DNA of 64,000 nt, from NCBI RefSeq assembly GCF_001690705.1, contig NZ_LZGK01000013.1, positions 682,001 to 746,000 of the forward strand, in the 5' to 3' direction. Below, one piece after another: positions 36,112 to 44,606 of the stretch. The DNA comes from Gilliamella sp. wkB178. GTDB lineage: Bacteria > Pseudomonadota > Gammaproteobacteria > Enterobacterales > Orbaceae. Within the stretch, counting starts at the first letter, position 1. Every line of letters begins with the position of its first letter. Below the pieces are notes generated by a model. The model was given only the letters and a program-made list of their open reading frames with translations. It was not told the origin of the DNA and ran no database searches. A program made the translations under genes and the position numbers.

Positions 36112-37557
36112 TTGCCAATTAAGCGCCCGCCGCGTTTAGCTTTTAGTATAAAGCGTTGTTTAGCCTTAATGCCATTGCTATTGTTGCCGTATGCTACCAC
36201 TACCCAAGCGTTGTCCGCTACTACCGCCCAGGTAATCCATGGTAGTGCGCCATATTTAACCTTCGATAATGGGGTAACTAAGGTCACGACTACGGAGGGT
36301 CTGTTAGGTATTACCATCTCCGACGGTACTACTCAAACCACCTACACACCGAGCCATAATACTTCAACCGCAACGAACCCAATTGTGCTCCCAGTTGCCA
36401 ATCAGAGTTTCGCTGATATTGCTATGTCAATACCTACCAATACCAACTCCATTGCCTTAAGTGCTTTAATTGGTGCGCCAAATAATTATTGGGGCGATGA
36501 TGATGGTGATGGTCAGGGTACTAATGGTATTACCGCTACGGGTAATTTAAGCTTGCGTATTACCGATAAAAATGGTGAAACAGTCAGTCGTAATACTGTA
36601 TTAAGCCTTTGTGGTGAAGCTCCTTATAAAGTAGAATTAACTGCAACTGATGGTAGTTTAACCACTCAGTATGGGCTACCCAATAGTAGTAGTTTCACAG
36701 GTGGTAGAGTCACTTATTATATCAGCCCAAAACCAGCTACGCCTATCTGCGTAAGGTATGCCAGACCGAATCTGACCAATGGCGCCCGCGACTACGCCGG
36801 ACCAGTCAATATCTGGAGCCCAGATAAAGGTTTTCTAGTACAATCCACTGCACCATCAAGTTACAGTCGTAACTTCCCGACTACCGGTGCTAATAATCTG
36901 TATTTTGATTTAATTATAGATGGTATTAATTCAACAACATTGACATGGCCAACAGTCAAAAAAGGAGGTATTACCGCTACCATGACGCCATCCCCCGATA
37001 ATGCTAATAACATCCGCGTCACCCTCACTGGTCCGGCGGCAACATCATCCCAACAAGATTCAGCCTCACCGGGTAGGATTGCTAGACCCACCTTGCCACA
37101 GACATTCGTGTTAGTAGGTAAAGATAGTAGTAATAACGAGGTATTAAGATATGGTTTTAAGTTACAGCATTGGTTCGTCAACCGCGGAATAAATTATTAT
37201 ACTTATCCTAACACCTCATCCTGGTGTAGTAGTTTAGGTGGTGGTTACCGTCTACCCCAGGTCAAAGACTTAACTAACGCGAAGTGTGGTGTGGATACTT
37301 CTTGGTTTCCATGCGTTAATGGCATAGATGGCGCCACGCCGTCATCAACTTGGAATAATTACCAACGTAATATTGGTGCGGGTTTGTTTACCGAATGGGG
37401 CGATATGCGCTATTATACCTCTGCCGGCTTCGTCTACAGCAACTACTGGACAAGCGACAGCTACGGTTCGAACCAGTTCCCTGTCAACTCGTACGACGGC
37501 CGCGTTTACAACGTCAGTCCCTCCCTCAGAGACAATGGGGTTTGCGCCTATCCTTAG
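36112..37557 (+). CDS. Paralogue C: secreted adhesin-like protein with hypervariable C-terminus
   Basis: 481 residues if started at TTG 36112 (MPIKRPPRLAFSIKRCLALM...), 462 from ATG 36169. The longer form gives a proper signal peptide with a basic N-region (IKRPPRLAFSIKR) before the core LALMPLLLLPYATTTQA, which argues for an upstream start in the whole family. Otherwise it has the family order: YWGDDDGDGQG, RPTLPQTFVLVG, WFVNRG, WCSSLGGGYRLPQVKDLTNA and VCAYP. The C-terminal loop has a Cys pair (KCGVDTSWFPC). Variable region 37432-37536. The downstream hairpin is cut off after its loop. Confidence 0.75.
   Translation: MPIKRPPRLAFSIKRCLALMPLLLLPYATTTQALSATTAQVIHGSAPYLTFDNGVTKVTTTEGLLGITISDGTTQTTYTPSHNTSTATNPIVLPVANQSFADIAMSIPTNTNSIALSALIGAPNNYWGDDDGDGQGTNGITATGNLSLRITDKNGETVSRNTVLSLCGEAPYKVELTATDGSLTTQYGLPNSSSFTGGRVTYYISPKPATPICVRYARPNLTNGARDYAGPVNIWSPDKGFLVQSTAPSSYSRNFPTTGANNLYFDLIIDGINSTTLTWPTVKKGGITATMTPSPDNANNIRVTLTGPAATSSQQDSASPGRIARPTLPQTFVLVGKDSSNNEVLRYGFKLQHWFVNRGINYYTYPNTSSWCSSLGGGYRLPQVKDLTNAKCGVDTSWFPCVNGIDGATPSSTWNNYQRNIGAGLFTEWGDMRYYTSAGFVYSNYWTSDSYGSNQFPVNSYDGRVYNVSPSLRDNGVCAYP
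37432..37536 (+). other. DGR-like variable region of paralogue C (35 codons)
   Basis: Variable columns read CCT, AAC, TAC, GAC, CGC, TAC, AAC, GTC; third bases are T then C as in the other copies. Near the end AGA and AAT break the NNC rule. Confidence 0.7.
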
Positions 37558-37799
37558 TCCTTAGTTCTTAGTCCTTAATCCTTAAGTCGCGGGTGTTTAA
37601 TAAGGAGTAATAAAGTTTAAGTAATAAAAGGACGGTTGCAGCGGCAGGGGCAACCCGAGCCTCGTTGGCTGGCGGGTAGGGGATTTTAGCATTAAAAATC
37701 CCTTACCTGAGTGTTGGTACGGCATTAAGAAAAACACTAAACCAACAGCACTCTATAAATAGACTCACACTTAAAGCATAATCTTAATCAATTATGCGC
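37558..37799. repeat. Truncated repeat junction between paralogue C and pstB
   Basis: After the CCTTAGT-type heptamers the GCAA hairpin begins (37640) but breaks off at CCCGAGC and continues into a variant of the R3b end: GGGATTTT-AGCATT-AAAAATCCC (about 37680-37707). This looks like a recombination junction. The rest is AT-rich and without features. Confidence 0.5.
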
Positions 37800-38579
37800 T
37801 TATACAGCTGGGTTTGGGGTTGGATTAGCGCCAATTAATTGGTTGATGGTTGTTAAATCAAATGGCGGTTTTAAACAATTGGTTATTGCGCCATTATGCA
37901 TAATCAAAAGCTGATCGGCTAACCGGCAAGCTTGCTGCAAATTATGCGAAACCATAATAATGGTATAGTCAGATTTAAGTTCATTTAATCGTGATTCTAT
38001 AATTTTGGCGGTGTGGACATCCAGTGCCCCGGTTGGTTCATCTAATAACAAAATAGCTGGCTCTAGAGCCAGCGTTCTGGCTAAACACAAGCGTTGTTGT
38101 TGACCGCCGGATAAATGTTCGGCGGATTCATTTAACTTATTACTTACTTCGTCCCAAAGCCCAACTTTAGTCAGCACTTCTGTCACTTTGGGCGCTATTA
38201 GTGCTTTGGGGCAGGCGGCCACTAATTCTAATGGCATGGCTATATTGCGATAAATACTGACAGGTAACAGTTGCGGGGTTTGAAACAACATACCCACTTT
38301 ACGGCGTAAAGTTTGGGTTGCTATGGTGTTTTTTTGTTGTAGGGGATAGATTAATTGCCACTTGCAACCAAAGTTAACCTCAATATTGCCGCTGGTGTGG
38401 CAGTTGTCATACTCGTCGTTCAATCGGTTTAATGCCCGTAACAAAGTTGTTTTTCCGGAACCGGAATGGCCGACAATAACAGTGATTTGTTGGCGCGCAA
38501 AGGTTACATTCAAATTGCGTAATATATGGTGTTTAGCAAAGCTAACATTTAATTGAGTTACTTTTATTGCTGTATTCAC
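37800..38579 (-). CDS. pstB: Phosphate-type ABC transporter ATP-binding protein
   Basis: About 259 residues from GTG 38579, chosen because AAAGGGG lies just upstream and the start abuts the pstA stop; an ATG 17 codons upstream would overlap pstA. Walker A GHSGSGKTTLLRALNRLND, signature LSGGQQQRLCLARTLA and Walker B ILLLDEPTGALD are all present, and the RALNRLND wording is typical of PstB. Last gene of the leftward pstSCAB unit; no phoU follows. Confidence 0.85.
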   Translation of the reverse strand: MNTAIKVTQLNVSFAKHHILRNLNVTFARQQITVIVGHSGSGKTTLLRALNRLNDEYDNCHTSGNIEVNFGCKWQLIYPLQQKNTIATQTLRRKVGMLFQTPQLLPVSIYRNIAMPLELVAACPKALIAPKVTEVLTKVGLWDEVSNKLNESAEHLSGGQQQRLCLARTLALEPAILLLDEPTGALDVHTAKIIESRLNELKSDYTIIMVSHNLQQACRLADQLLIMHNGAITNCLKPPFDLTTINQLIGANPTPNPAV

Positions 38580-38580
38580 G

Positions 38581-39492
38581 CTAACCCCTTTGCCAACGTT
38601 GTTTATAGGTTTTTTCAATATACTTGGCACTCAGCATAATAACAGCTGCAATGCACAATAAAATTAGTGCGGTACTAAAACCTTGTGCCAGTTCTAGCTC
38701 GCTTTGATATTCGGCAGCAGTCACATAGATTTTAAACGGTAACGCTTCAAATTTGCTACCTAAGCCAGCGGGTAAACCACTATTGGCGACAACACCGGTT
38801 AGCATTATAACCGCAGTGTCTTCGGTGATCCGGCCAATGGTTAACACCACTCCGCCAAAAATACCTTTACTGGCACTTGGTAGTAATAAATGCCGAATAC
38901 ATTGGGCTTTAGTAAAACCTAAAGTGGCGGCGGTAATACGAATATCTTTGGGGATGGATTCAAACGCCTCGCGAGTATTAATAATCAGCACCGGTAAAAC
39001 CAGAATAGCTAAACAAATGGCGGCCAGTAACAATCCGGTATTCGCCTGCGGCCAAATTGTGTGCCTTAGCATAAGTATCAAACTAAACCCAAATAATCCC
39101 ATCACAATTGAGGGTGTGCCAGCCAGAGTATCAATAATACTCCCCCCCAAACTCTTGGCTTTTGGGCTGGCATATTCAGCTAAAAAAATACCACAGCCAA
39201 TCCCGGGAACCACCGCTAAAAGTAGGCTAAGCAACACTAAACTAAAGGTGCCAACCACCGCAGGCCAAATGCCATCCCACACTGGGGTGCCATGAAAAAT
39301 GGCCGCTACTATATTCGTGTTACCAAAAAACAGTGCTAGATTAAGGTTGGCAATTCCATGTTTAACTAAAAAGCCCAATAGCAAAGCCATAACGACCATA
39401 AGCAAAATAACGGCCAAGGAACAGCTATAATGGAAGATAGTTAAATGTGCGCGGTTTTTCATATTATGTTTGCCACTATATTTTGGGGTCAT
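38581..39492 (-). CDS. pstA: Phosphate-type ABC transporter permease PstA
   Basis: The 303-residue permease has six hydrophobic segments and the sequences IFLAEYASPKAKSLGGSIIDTLAGTPSIVMGLFGF in the middle part, typical of PstA. It overlaps the 3' end of pstC by 17 bases. Together with PstC it forms the inner-membrane channel for phosphate. The start could instead be Met11 (MKNRAHLTIFHYS). Confidence 0.85.
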   Translation of the reverse strand: MTPKYSGKHNMKNRAHLTIFHYSCSLAVILLMVVMALLLGFLVKHGIANLNLALFFGNTNIVAAIFHGTPVWDGIWPAVVGTFSLVLLSLLLAVVPGIGCGIFLAEYASPKAKSLGGSIIDTLAGTPSIVMGLFGFSLILMLRHTIWPQANTGLLLAAICLAILVLPVLIINTREAFESIPKDIRITAATLGFTKAQCIRHLLLPSASKGIFGGVVLTIGRITEDTAVIMLTGVVANSGLPAGLGSKFEALPFKIYVTAAEYQSELELAQGFSTALILLCIAAVIMLSAKYIEKTYKQRWQRG

Positions 39493-40393
39493 TAATTACG
39501 GTGGATCGACCCAAAAAATGCTGTCGCATATTTTTAGAAGTTAATCCCCGAGCTAACAAACTCAATAAGGTATTAATAACTAATAGCAAAAAGCCGGCTA
39601 TAAAAAGAGAGTTGTAGGCATGCCCGCCCACTTCATTGGCGGTGACTAATGCCATATGCGCCGACAAAGTCCGGATACTATCTGATAAGTGCAAAGTAAT
39701 TTGTGTAGCATTGCCGGCTAGCATTAACGGCAATAAGGTGTCTCCAATGGCACGCCCTAAACCTAAAATAGTGGCTGCTAATAGCGTTTTTTTGGCATTG
39801 GGCAGGATAAAAGTCCACAGCAAGTCTAGTTTAGTAAAACCTATAGCTAAGCCACTAGGGCACAAGGCATTTAAGCGCGTTTGTAACCCGGTACAGATCA
39901 CTAAAATCATAGTAGGAAGGATTAAAATGCTGACCATTAAGCTAGCGGTTAACCAACATAACCCGGAACCGCCAAATAATTGGCGAATAATCGGCGTGAG
40001 TAAAAACAAGGCAATAAAACCATAAACTACAGTGGGAATAGCGGTCATAAAGTAGATGATGTTTTTAACTACAGCAAGTTTATAACCGCGGCCAATGGCT
40101 AACAACCAGCAAGAAATAGTAATAGCCAGTGGCACAGCGATGATAATAGCCAAAACTGATAATAACAGCGAACCCAAAAGCATGGGCACAATGCCAAATT
40201 GATTGTTGGCAGGCGACCATTGCAACGTAAACGGACTATTAGCCCCGGTTTGCAAAAGTAAAGGTAATGCCAGGCTCCCTAACATAATAAAGAGCAATAT
40301 GATACTTAAAAAAGCAACTCCAGTAGCGATATAAATAATAGTGGTACTAACATTCATCCGTACGGCTACTAGCAGTCGCTTAAAATAAGGCAT
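39476..40393 (-). CDS. pstC: Phosphate-type ABC transporter permease PstC
   Basis: The 305-residue permease has six membrane segments and the PstC-like stretches FGIVPMLLGSLLLSVLAIIIAVP, MTAIPTVVYGFIALFLLTP and GLGRAIGDTLLPLMLAGNA. It is shorter at the N-terminus than many PstC proteins. Encoded directly behind pstS with a 36-base gap. Confidence 0.85.
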   Translation of the reverse strand: MPYFKRLLVAVRMNVSTTIIYIATGVAFLSIILLFIMLGSLALPLLLQTGANSPFTLQWSPANNQFGIVPMLLGSLLLSVLAIIIAVPLAITISCWLLAIGRGYKLAVVKNIIYFMTAIPTVVYGFIALFLLTPIIRQLFGGSGLCWLTASLMVSILILPTMILVICTGLQTRLNALCPSGLAIGFTKLDLLWTFILPNAKKTLLAATILGLGRAIGDTLLPLMLAGNATQITLHLSDSIRTLSAHMALVTANEVGGHAYNSLFIAGFLLLVINTLLSLLARGLTSKNMRQHFLGRSTVINDPKI

Positions 40394-40428
40394 AATAACT
40401 GGCTACGCTATTGGTGATTAGATTAAAA

Positions 40429-41256
40429 CTATTTAGCTTTGTCCACCGGAATGTAGCCCGCTTGACTAATAATTTCTTTGCCATCAGGCGAATAAATATA
40501 GTCGATAAAATCAGCAACAATGCCTTGTGGTTGTCCTTTAGTGTTCATATAAAGCAATCTTGTGACACTGTAACTACCATTAGCAGCATTTTCTTGTGAT
40601 GGCACCATACCATCCAGTACAATACCCTTAATGGTATTATTTAAATGCCCAATCCCAACATAACCAATTGCATTCACATCTTGTGAAATAACTGTTTTCA
40701 TGGCGCCATTAGAATTAACAATATTGGCAGAACTAACCGATTTAGCGCCCGGAATGGCTAAGGTTTCAAAGGTTTCGCGAGTGCCACTACCATCTTCGCG
40801 GTTATACAAAGTAATCGCGGCATTATTACCACCAACTTGTTGCCAATTAGTTATCTTGCCGGTAAAAATATCAATAAGTTGCTGTTTAGAAAGTGCGGCA
40901 ACCGGGTTTTGCGGGTTAACCACTACGGCAACACCGTCAATTGCAAACGGGAATGTTTGCAAGCCATATTGCTCTACTTCATTGGCTTTAAGTGGGCGGC
41001 CAGTATTACCAATTTGCGCCAAGCCTTCACCAACCATTTTAACGCCAACGCCAGAACCACCACCAGTAACAGTAATCTTAATATTAGGGTTAGTTTCCAT
41101 AATGCGTTTTGCTGCTTCCCGCATTACCGGAATATGCGCGGTGCCACCAGCAATATTAATAGTGCCTTGTTTATTTTTAAATGAATCTAAAGGTGCAGCG
41201 ACCGTTGCTCCTACTAGGCCAAAAATACAGATTAAAGCCAGGATGATTTTTTTCAT
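40429..41256 (-). CDS. pstS: Phosphate-type ABC transporter substrate-binding protein PstS
   Basis: About 275 residues from ATG 41256 (MKKIILALICIFGLVGATVA), preceded by AAGGAGCATTCAAT; an upstream in-frame ATG would add 15 residues and spoil the signal peptide. The mature protein has VTGGGSGVGVKMVGEGLAQIGNTGRPLK and NREDGSGTRETFE, the anion-binding loops of the PstS family. First gene of the leftward unit inside the paralogue array. Confidence 0.87.
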   Translation of the reverse strand: MKKIILALICIFGLVGATVAAPLDSFKNKQGTINIAGGTAHIPVMREAAKRIMETNPNIKITVTGGGSGVGVKMVGEGLAQIGNTGRPLKANEVEQYGLQTFPFAIDGVAVVVNPQNPVAALSKQQLIDIFTGKITNWQQVGGNNAAITLYNREDGSGTRETFETLAIPGAKSVSSANIVNSNGAMKTVISQDVNAIGYVGIGHLNNTIKGIVLDGMVPSQENAANGSYSVTRLLYMNTKGQPQGIVADFIDYIYSPDGKEIISQAGYIPVDKAK

Positions 41257-41570
41257 ATTGAATGCTCCTTGATTGCTCCTAATGGTTATTGCATGCATCA
41301 ATTAAATCATATTCGGTATTATTAAAACCAAACTAAATAATCAGAATTACTGATACACTTTATTGAGAATTATTTTTATAAAACTATATGACTAACAATT
41401 GTACAGCAAAATTATTATTCAATAAATAATCAAAGACCAACTACAGTAATCTCTGTCAAGATGTTTCCTGAGAGGGGTGTGTTTCAGTATAAAAACTGGC
41501 TAATTAGTCACGCTGCCGCGTAGGCGTTAAGAGGGATTGGTGTGAATCCCTCTTAACAATCTCGCCACAC

Positions 41571-41728
41571 CCCCGCGGGAAGTAGTGGTCACTGCGTGAC
41601 TACCCTCGCTCGCTAATTGGCACTTAACGAACCGCCGCGTATCGCACCTCCCTGTGCGCCCACGGCTCATCCGGCTTCCTGCCGGCTGTTCTATGCCAAT
41701 TACCTCCCTCAGCACCACTTAAGCGGGG
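41571..41728. repeat. Structured repeat R3a, copy 2 (158 bp)
   Basis: Same closing and internal hairpins as copy 1; the small GCAC hairpin has loop CTCCCT here instead of a longer stem. Confidence 0.7.
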
Positions 41729-42020
41729 AAGTAAAAACAACACCCAACCATAAAACGCTCGCAACCTAACCGATTCAAATAACTAAAGCACAATAACTCT
41801 GTCAAGATGTTTCCTGAGAGGGGTATGTTTCAGTATAAAAATCAACCGCAAACCCAGCTTAAAAATAAAGCCAATGCCTTCATCTTTACTATTCTTTACA
41901 AATAAACCTAACAAAATAGTAGTTAAATTTTATCAAGGCGATATACTTTTAGCGATGAGTGGTGTGGAGGTTAATTTTCGCGCACTCGAATGGAAAAGTG
42001 TAAATAAAACATAAAATTAC

Positions 42021-42049
42021 TTGACGGAATCTTCATCATGCCTTATACT
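42021..42049 (+). promoter_or_regulatory. Sigma-70 promoter of paralogue D (class 2)
   Basis: TTGACG, 17-base spacer, TATACT. Confidence 0.75.
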
Positions 42050-42288
42050 GGAAGACACAAGACACAAGACACAAGCACTGGCAGCTTTATGCCCAAAATC
42101 TATCTCAACGCACTGTAGTTGACTCATTTCACCCAAGTGATAATTTAGTCCCCGATTTAATCCCAGATTTAGTACCGCACCGTCGGCAACCCGGTAACCC
42201 AAATCAACAGCAACAATCATTACCGCCATTATCACTAATTAAGCTCCATTTACGTTTAGGTTTTAGCTTAAAGCGCTGTTTAACTTTA

Positions 42289-43659
42289 ATGCCGTGGCTA
42301 TTATTGCCGTATGCTACTACTACCCAAGCCTTGTCCGCTACTACCGCCCAGGTAATCCATGGTACTGAGCCGTATTTAACCTTTGATAATGGGGCAACTA
42401 GGGTTACGACTACGGAGGGTCTGTTAGGTATTACTCTATCTGATGGCTCTCGAATCACTCCGGCAATCAATACCTCAACCGCAACGAACCCAATTGTGCT
42501 ACCTAGAGCAGGAGATACCTTAGCTAATGTACAGATGTTTGTACCAATCACCACTAACTCCATTGCCTTAAACGCTTTAATCGGTACACCCTATAATTAT
42601 TGGGGCGATGATGATGGTGATGGTCAGGGTACTAATGGTATTACCGCTACCGGTAATTTAACTGTTACTATTACCGATAAAGACAATCAAGCAGTGAGTC
42701 GTAGTGCTACCTTAGATTTATGTAAAGCGCCTTATAAAGTGGCATTAACCAGTACAGCTGGTAGTTTAACCACCCGGTATGGGCTGCCTAATAGTAGTAG
42801 TTTCAGCGGTGGTACAGCCACTTATTATATCAGTCCTAAAGCCGCACCTACAATCTGTTACGCCAGGCCGAGTCTTGAGCGTGGCACCGGCGACTGGGCC
42901 GGCCCCGCCACTATCTGGAACCCAGATAAAGGCTTCCTGGTGCAATCAACTACACCATCAGGTTACAGTCGTAACTTCCCGACTACCGGGGCTAATAATC
43001 TGTATTTTGATTTAGACATAGGTGGTGTTAAAGGTTCAGCATTGACATGGCCAACAGTCAGCCAAGGAGGTATAACCGCTACCATGACGCCATCCCCCGC
43101 TAATGCTAATAATATCCGCGTTACCCTCACCGGTCCGTTTGCAACAGCAGCTCAACAAAGTTCAACCACACCGGGTAGTATAGCTAGACCCACCTTGCCA
43201 CAGACATTCGTGTTAGTTGGTAAAGATAGTAGTAATAACGAGGTATTAAGATATGGTTTTGAGTTACAGCATTGGTTCGTCAACCGCGGATATACATCGG
43301 ATAATTATGCTAACACCTCATCCTGGTGTAGTAATTTAGGCGGAGGTTACCGTCTATCCCGGGTCAAAGACTTAACAAACGCGGTGTGTTCGGGAACTAA
43401 TTCAGGCTCTTGGTGCCAAGGAGCAGTGGGCGCCACGCCGTCATCAACTGTTAATCGGTATCAACGTAATATTGGTGCGGGTTTGTTCACCGAATGGGGC
43501 GACGTGTATGATTATACCGCTGCCGGCTTCGTCAACTCCTACTACTACTGGACAAGTGACAGCCGCGGTTCGATCCAGTTCCGTGTCTACTCGAACACCG
43601 GCTCCGTTTGGAGCAACTCTCCCACCAGCGTCATTTACGGGGTTTGCGCCTATCCTTAG
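42289..43659 (+). CDS. Paralogue D: secreted adhesin-like protein with hypervariable C-terminus
   Basis: 456 residues from the ATG with the shared architecture. The N-terminal strand region carries a distinct stretch (LPRAGDTLANVQMFVPITTN) in place of the usual VANQRFTDIGMLVP, so this part is mosaic. YWGDDDGDGQG, SRNFPTTGANNLYFDLDIGG, RPTLPQTFVLVG, WCSNLGGGYRLSRVKDLTNA and GVCAYP follow. Cys pair loop VCSGTNSGSWCQ. Variable region 43531-43638. The in-frame leader extends 71 codons upstream to HWQLYAQNLSQ. Confidence 0.75.
   Translation: MPWLLLPYATTTQALSATTAQVIHGTEPYLTFDNGATRVTTTEGLLGITLSDGSRITPAINTSTATNPIVLPRAGDTLANVQMFVPITTNSIALNALIGTPYNYWGDDDGDGQGTNGITATGNLTVTITDKDNQAVSRSATLDLCKAPYKVALTSTAGSLTTRYGLPNSSSFSGGTATYYISPKAAPTICYARPSLERGTGDWAGPATIWNPDKGFLVQSTTPSGYSRNFPTTGANNLYFDLDIGGVKGSALTWPTVSQGGITATMTPSPANANNIRVTLTGPFATAAQQSSTTPGSIARPTLPQTFVLVGKDSSNNEVLRYGFELQHWFVNRGYTSDNYANTSSWCSNLGGGYRLSRVKDLTNAVCSGTNSGSWCQGAVGATPSSTVNRYQRNIGAGLFTEWGDVYDYTAAGFVNSYYYWTSDSRGSIQFRVYSNTGSVWSNSPTSVIYGVCAYP
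43531..43638 (+). other. DGR-like variable region of paralogue D (36 codons)
   Basis: Variable columns read CGT, TAC, AAC, ACC, TCC, TGG, AGC, AAC; TGG is an exception to the fixed third base. One extra TAC codon near the start makes it longer than B, C and H. Confidence 0.65.
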
Positions 43660-43980
43660 TCCTTAGTTCTTAGTCCTTAATCCTTAAGTCACGGGTGTTT
43701 AATAAGGAATAATAAAGTTTAAGCAACCAAAGGATGGTTGCAGCGGCAGGGGCAACCCGAGCCGCTTTTTAAAAATGCCAGCAATCAACGCTGGCACTTT
43801 TATGTTTGTTAAGATGTTTCCTGAGAGGTATACGTTTCAGTATGAAAAAGGTTAATATTCGCTATGGTTTGGGTTCGGTGTGGTTGCGGACGGTATTGGC
43901 AAAGGTGTTCTTAATAACTCACTGAGCCACGTCCGCGTTAAGAGGGATTAATGTGAATCCCTCTTAACAATCTCCCCACA

Positions 43981-44138
43981 CCCCGCGGGAAGTAGTGGTC
44001 ACTGCGTGACTACCCTCACTCGCTAATTGGTATTTAACGAACCGCCGCGTATCGCACTTCCCTGTGCGCCCACGGCTCATCCGGCTTCCTGCCGGCTGTT
44101 CTATGCCAATTAACTCCCTCGGCACCACTTAAGCGGGG
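43981..44138. repeat. Structured repeat R3a, copy 3 (158 bp)
   Basis: Same length and hairpins as the other copies. One arm base of the long-range pair region differs (TAATTGGTA against TGCCAATTA), leaving a G-T type pair. Confidence 0.7.
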
Positions 44139-44353
44139 AATAAAAACAAACACCCAAGCATAAAACGCTCGAAACCTAACGATTTAAATATCTAAAAATT
44201 AGACAAAAGCCTTCATCTTTACTATTCTTTACAAATAAACTCAGCAAAACAGTAGTTAAATTTCATCAAGGCGATATACTTTTAACGTGAGTGGTGCGGA
44301 GGTTAATTTTCGCGCACTCAAATGGAAAAAGTGTAAATAAAACATAAAATTAC

Positions 44354-44382
44354 TTGACGGAATCTTCATCATGCCTTATACT
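44354..44382 (+). promoter_or_regulatory. Sigma-70 promoter of paralogue E (class 2)
   Basis: TTGACG, 17-base spacer, TATACT. Confidence 0.75.
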
Positions 44383-44606
44383 GAAAGACACAAGACACAA
44401 GACACAAGCACTGGCAGCTTTACGTCCAAAATCTATCTCAATGCACTGTAGTTGACTCATTTCACCGAAGTGATAATTTAGTCCCCGATTTAGCACAGCA
44501 CCGTCGGCAATTCAGTCACCCAAAGCAGCAGCAATCATTACCGCCATTATCACTAATTAAGCGCCCGCTGCGTTTAGGTTTTAACTTAAAGCGTGGTTTA
44601 ACTTTA

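Larger units (their letters stand above)
41257..42288 (+). repeat. Repeat-rich intergenic region between pstS and paralogue D
   Basis: After about 190 bases of unique AT-rich DNA (pst promoter region) it holds R1 (41458-41495), R2 (41526-41557), R3a (41571-41728), R1 (41804-41841), the promoter block with -35/-10 at 42021-42049, GACACAA repeats and the in-frame leader of D (open from 42076). An ATG at 42090 opens a 9-codon upstream frame. Minus-strand open frames across R3a are not supported as genes. Confidence 0.65.
43660..44606 (+). repeat. Repeat-rich intergenic region between paralogues D and E
   Basis: CCTTAGT-type heptamers; GCAA-capped hairpin (43743-43770); TGCCAGC-type hairpin (about 43777-43803); R1 (43811-43848); a unique 70-base insert; R2 (43937-43968); R3a (43981-44138); then the promoter block without a second R1, -35/-10 at 44354-44382, and an in-frame leader from 44409. 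Confidence 0.65.

Noticed and set aside
38753-39295. 180-codon plus-strand frame opposite pstA, and similar ones opposite pstC and pstS
   Set aside because: Antisense shadows of membrane-protein genes; no ribosome sites or domain features.
41527-41718. Minus-strand open frames across R2/R3a (also 52838-53029 across R2/R3b)
   Set aside because: They exist because the repeats are GC-rich and structured; no ribosome site, and the reading does not stay constant between R3a and R3b copies. Treated as shadows of the repeat elements.
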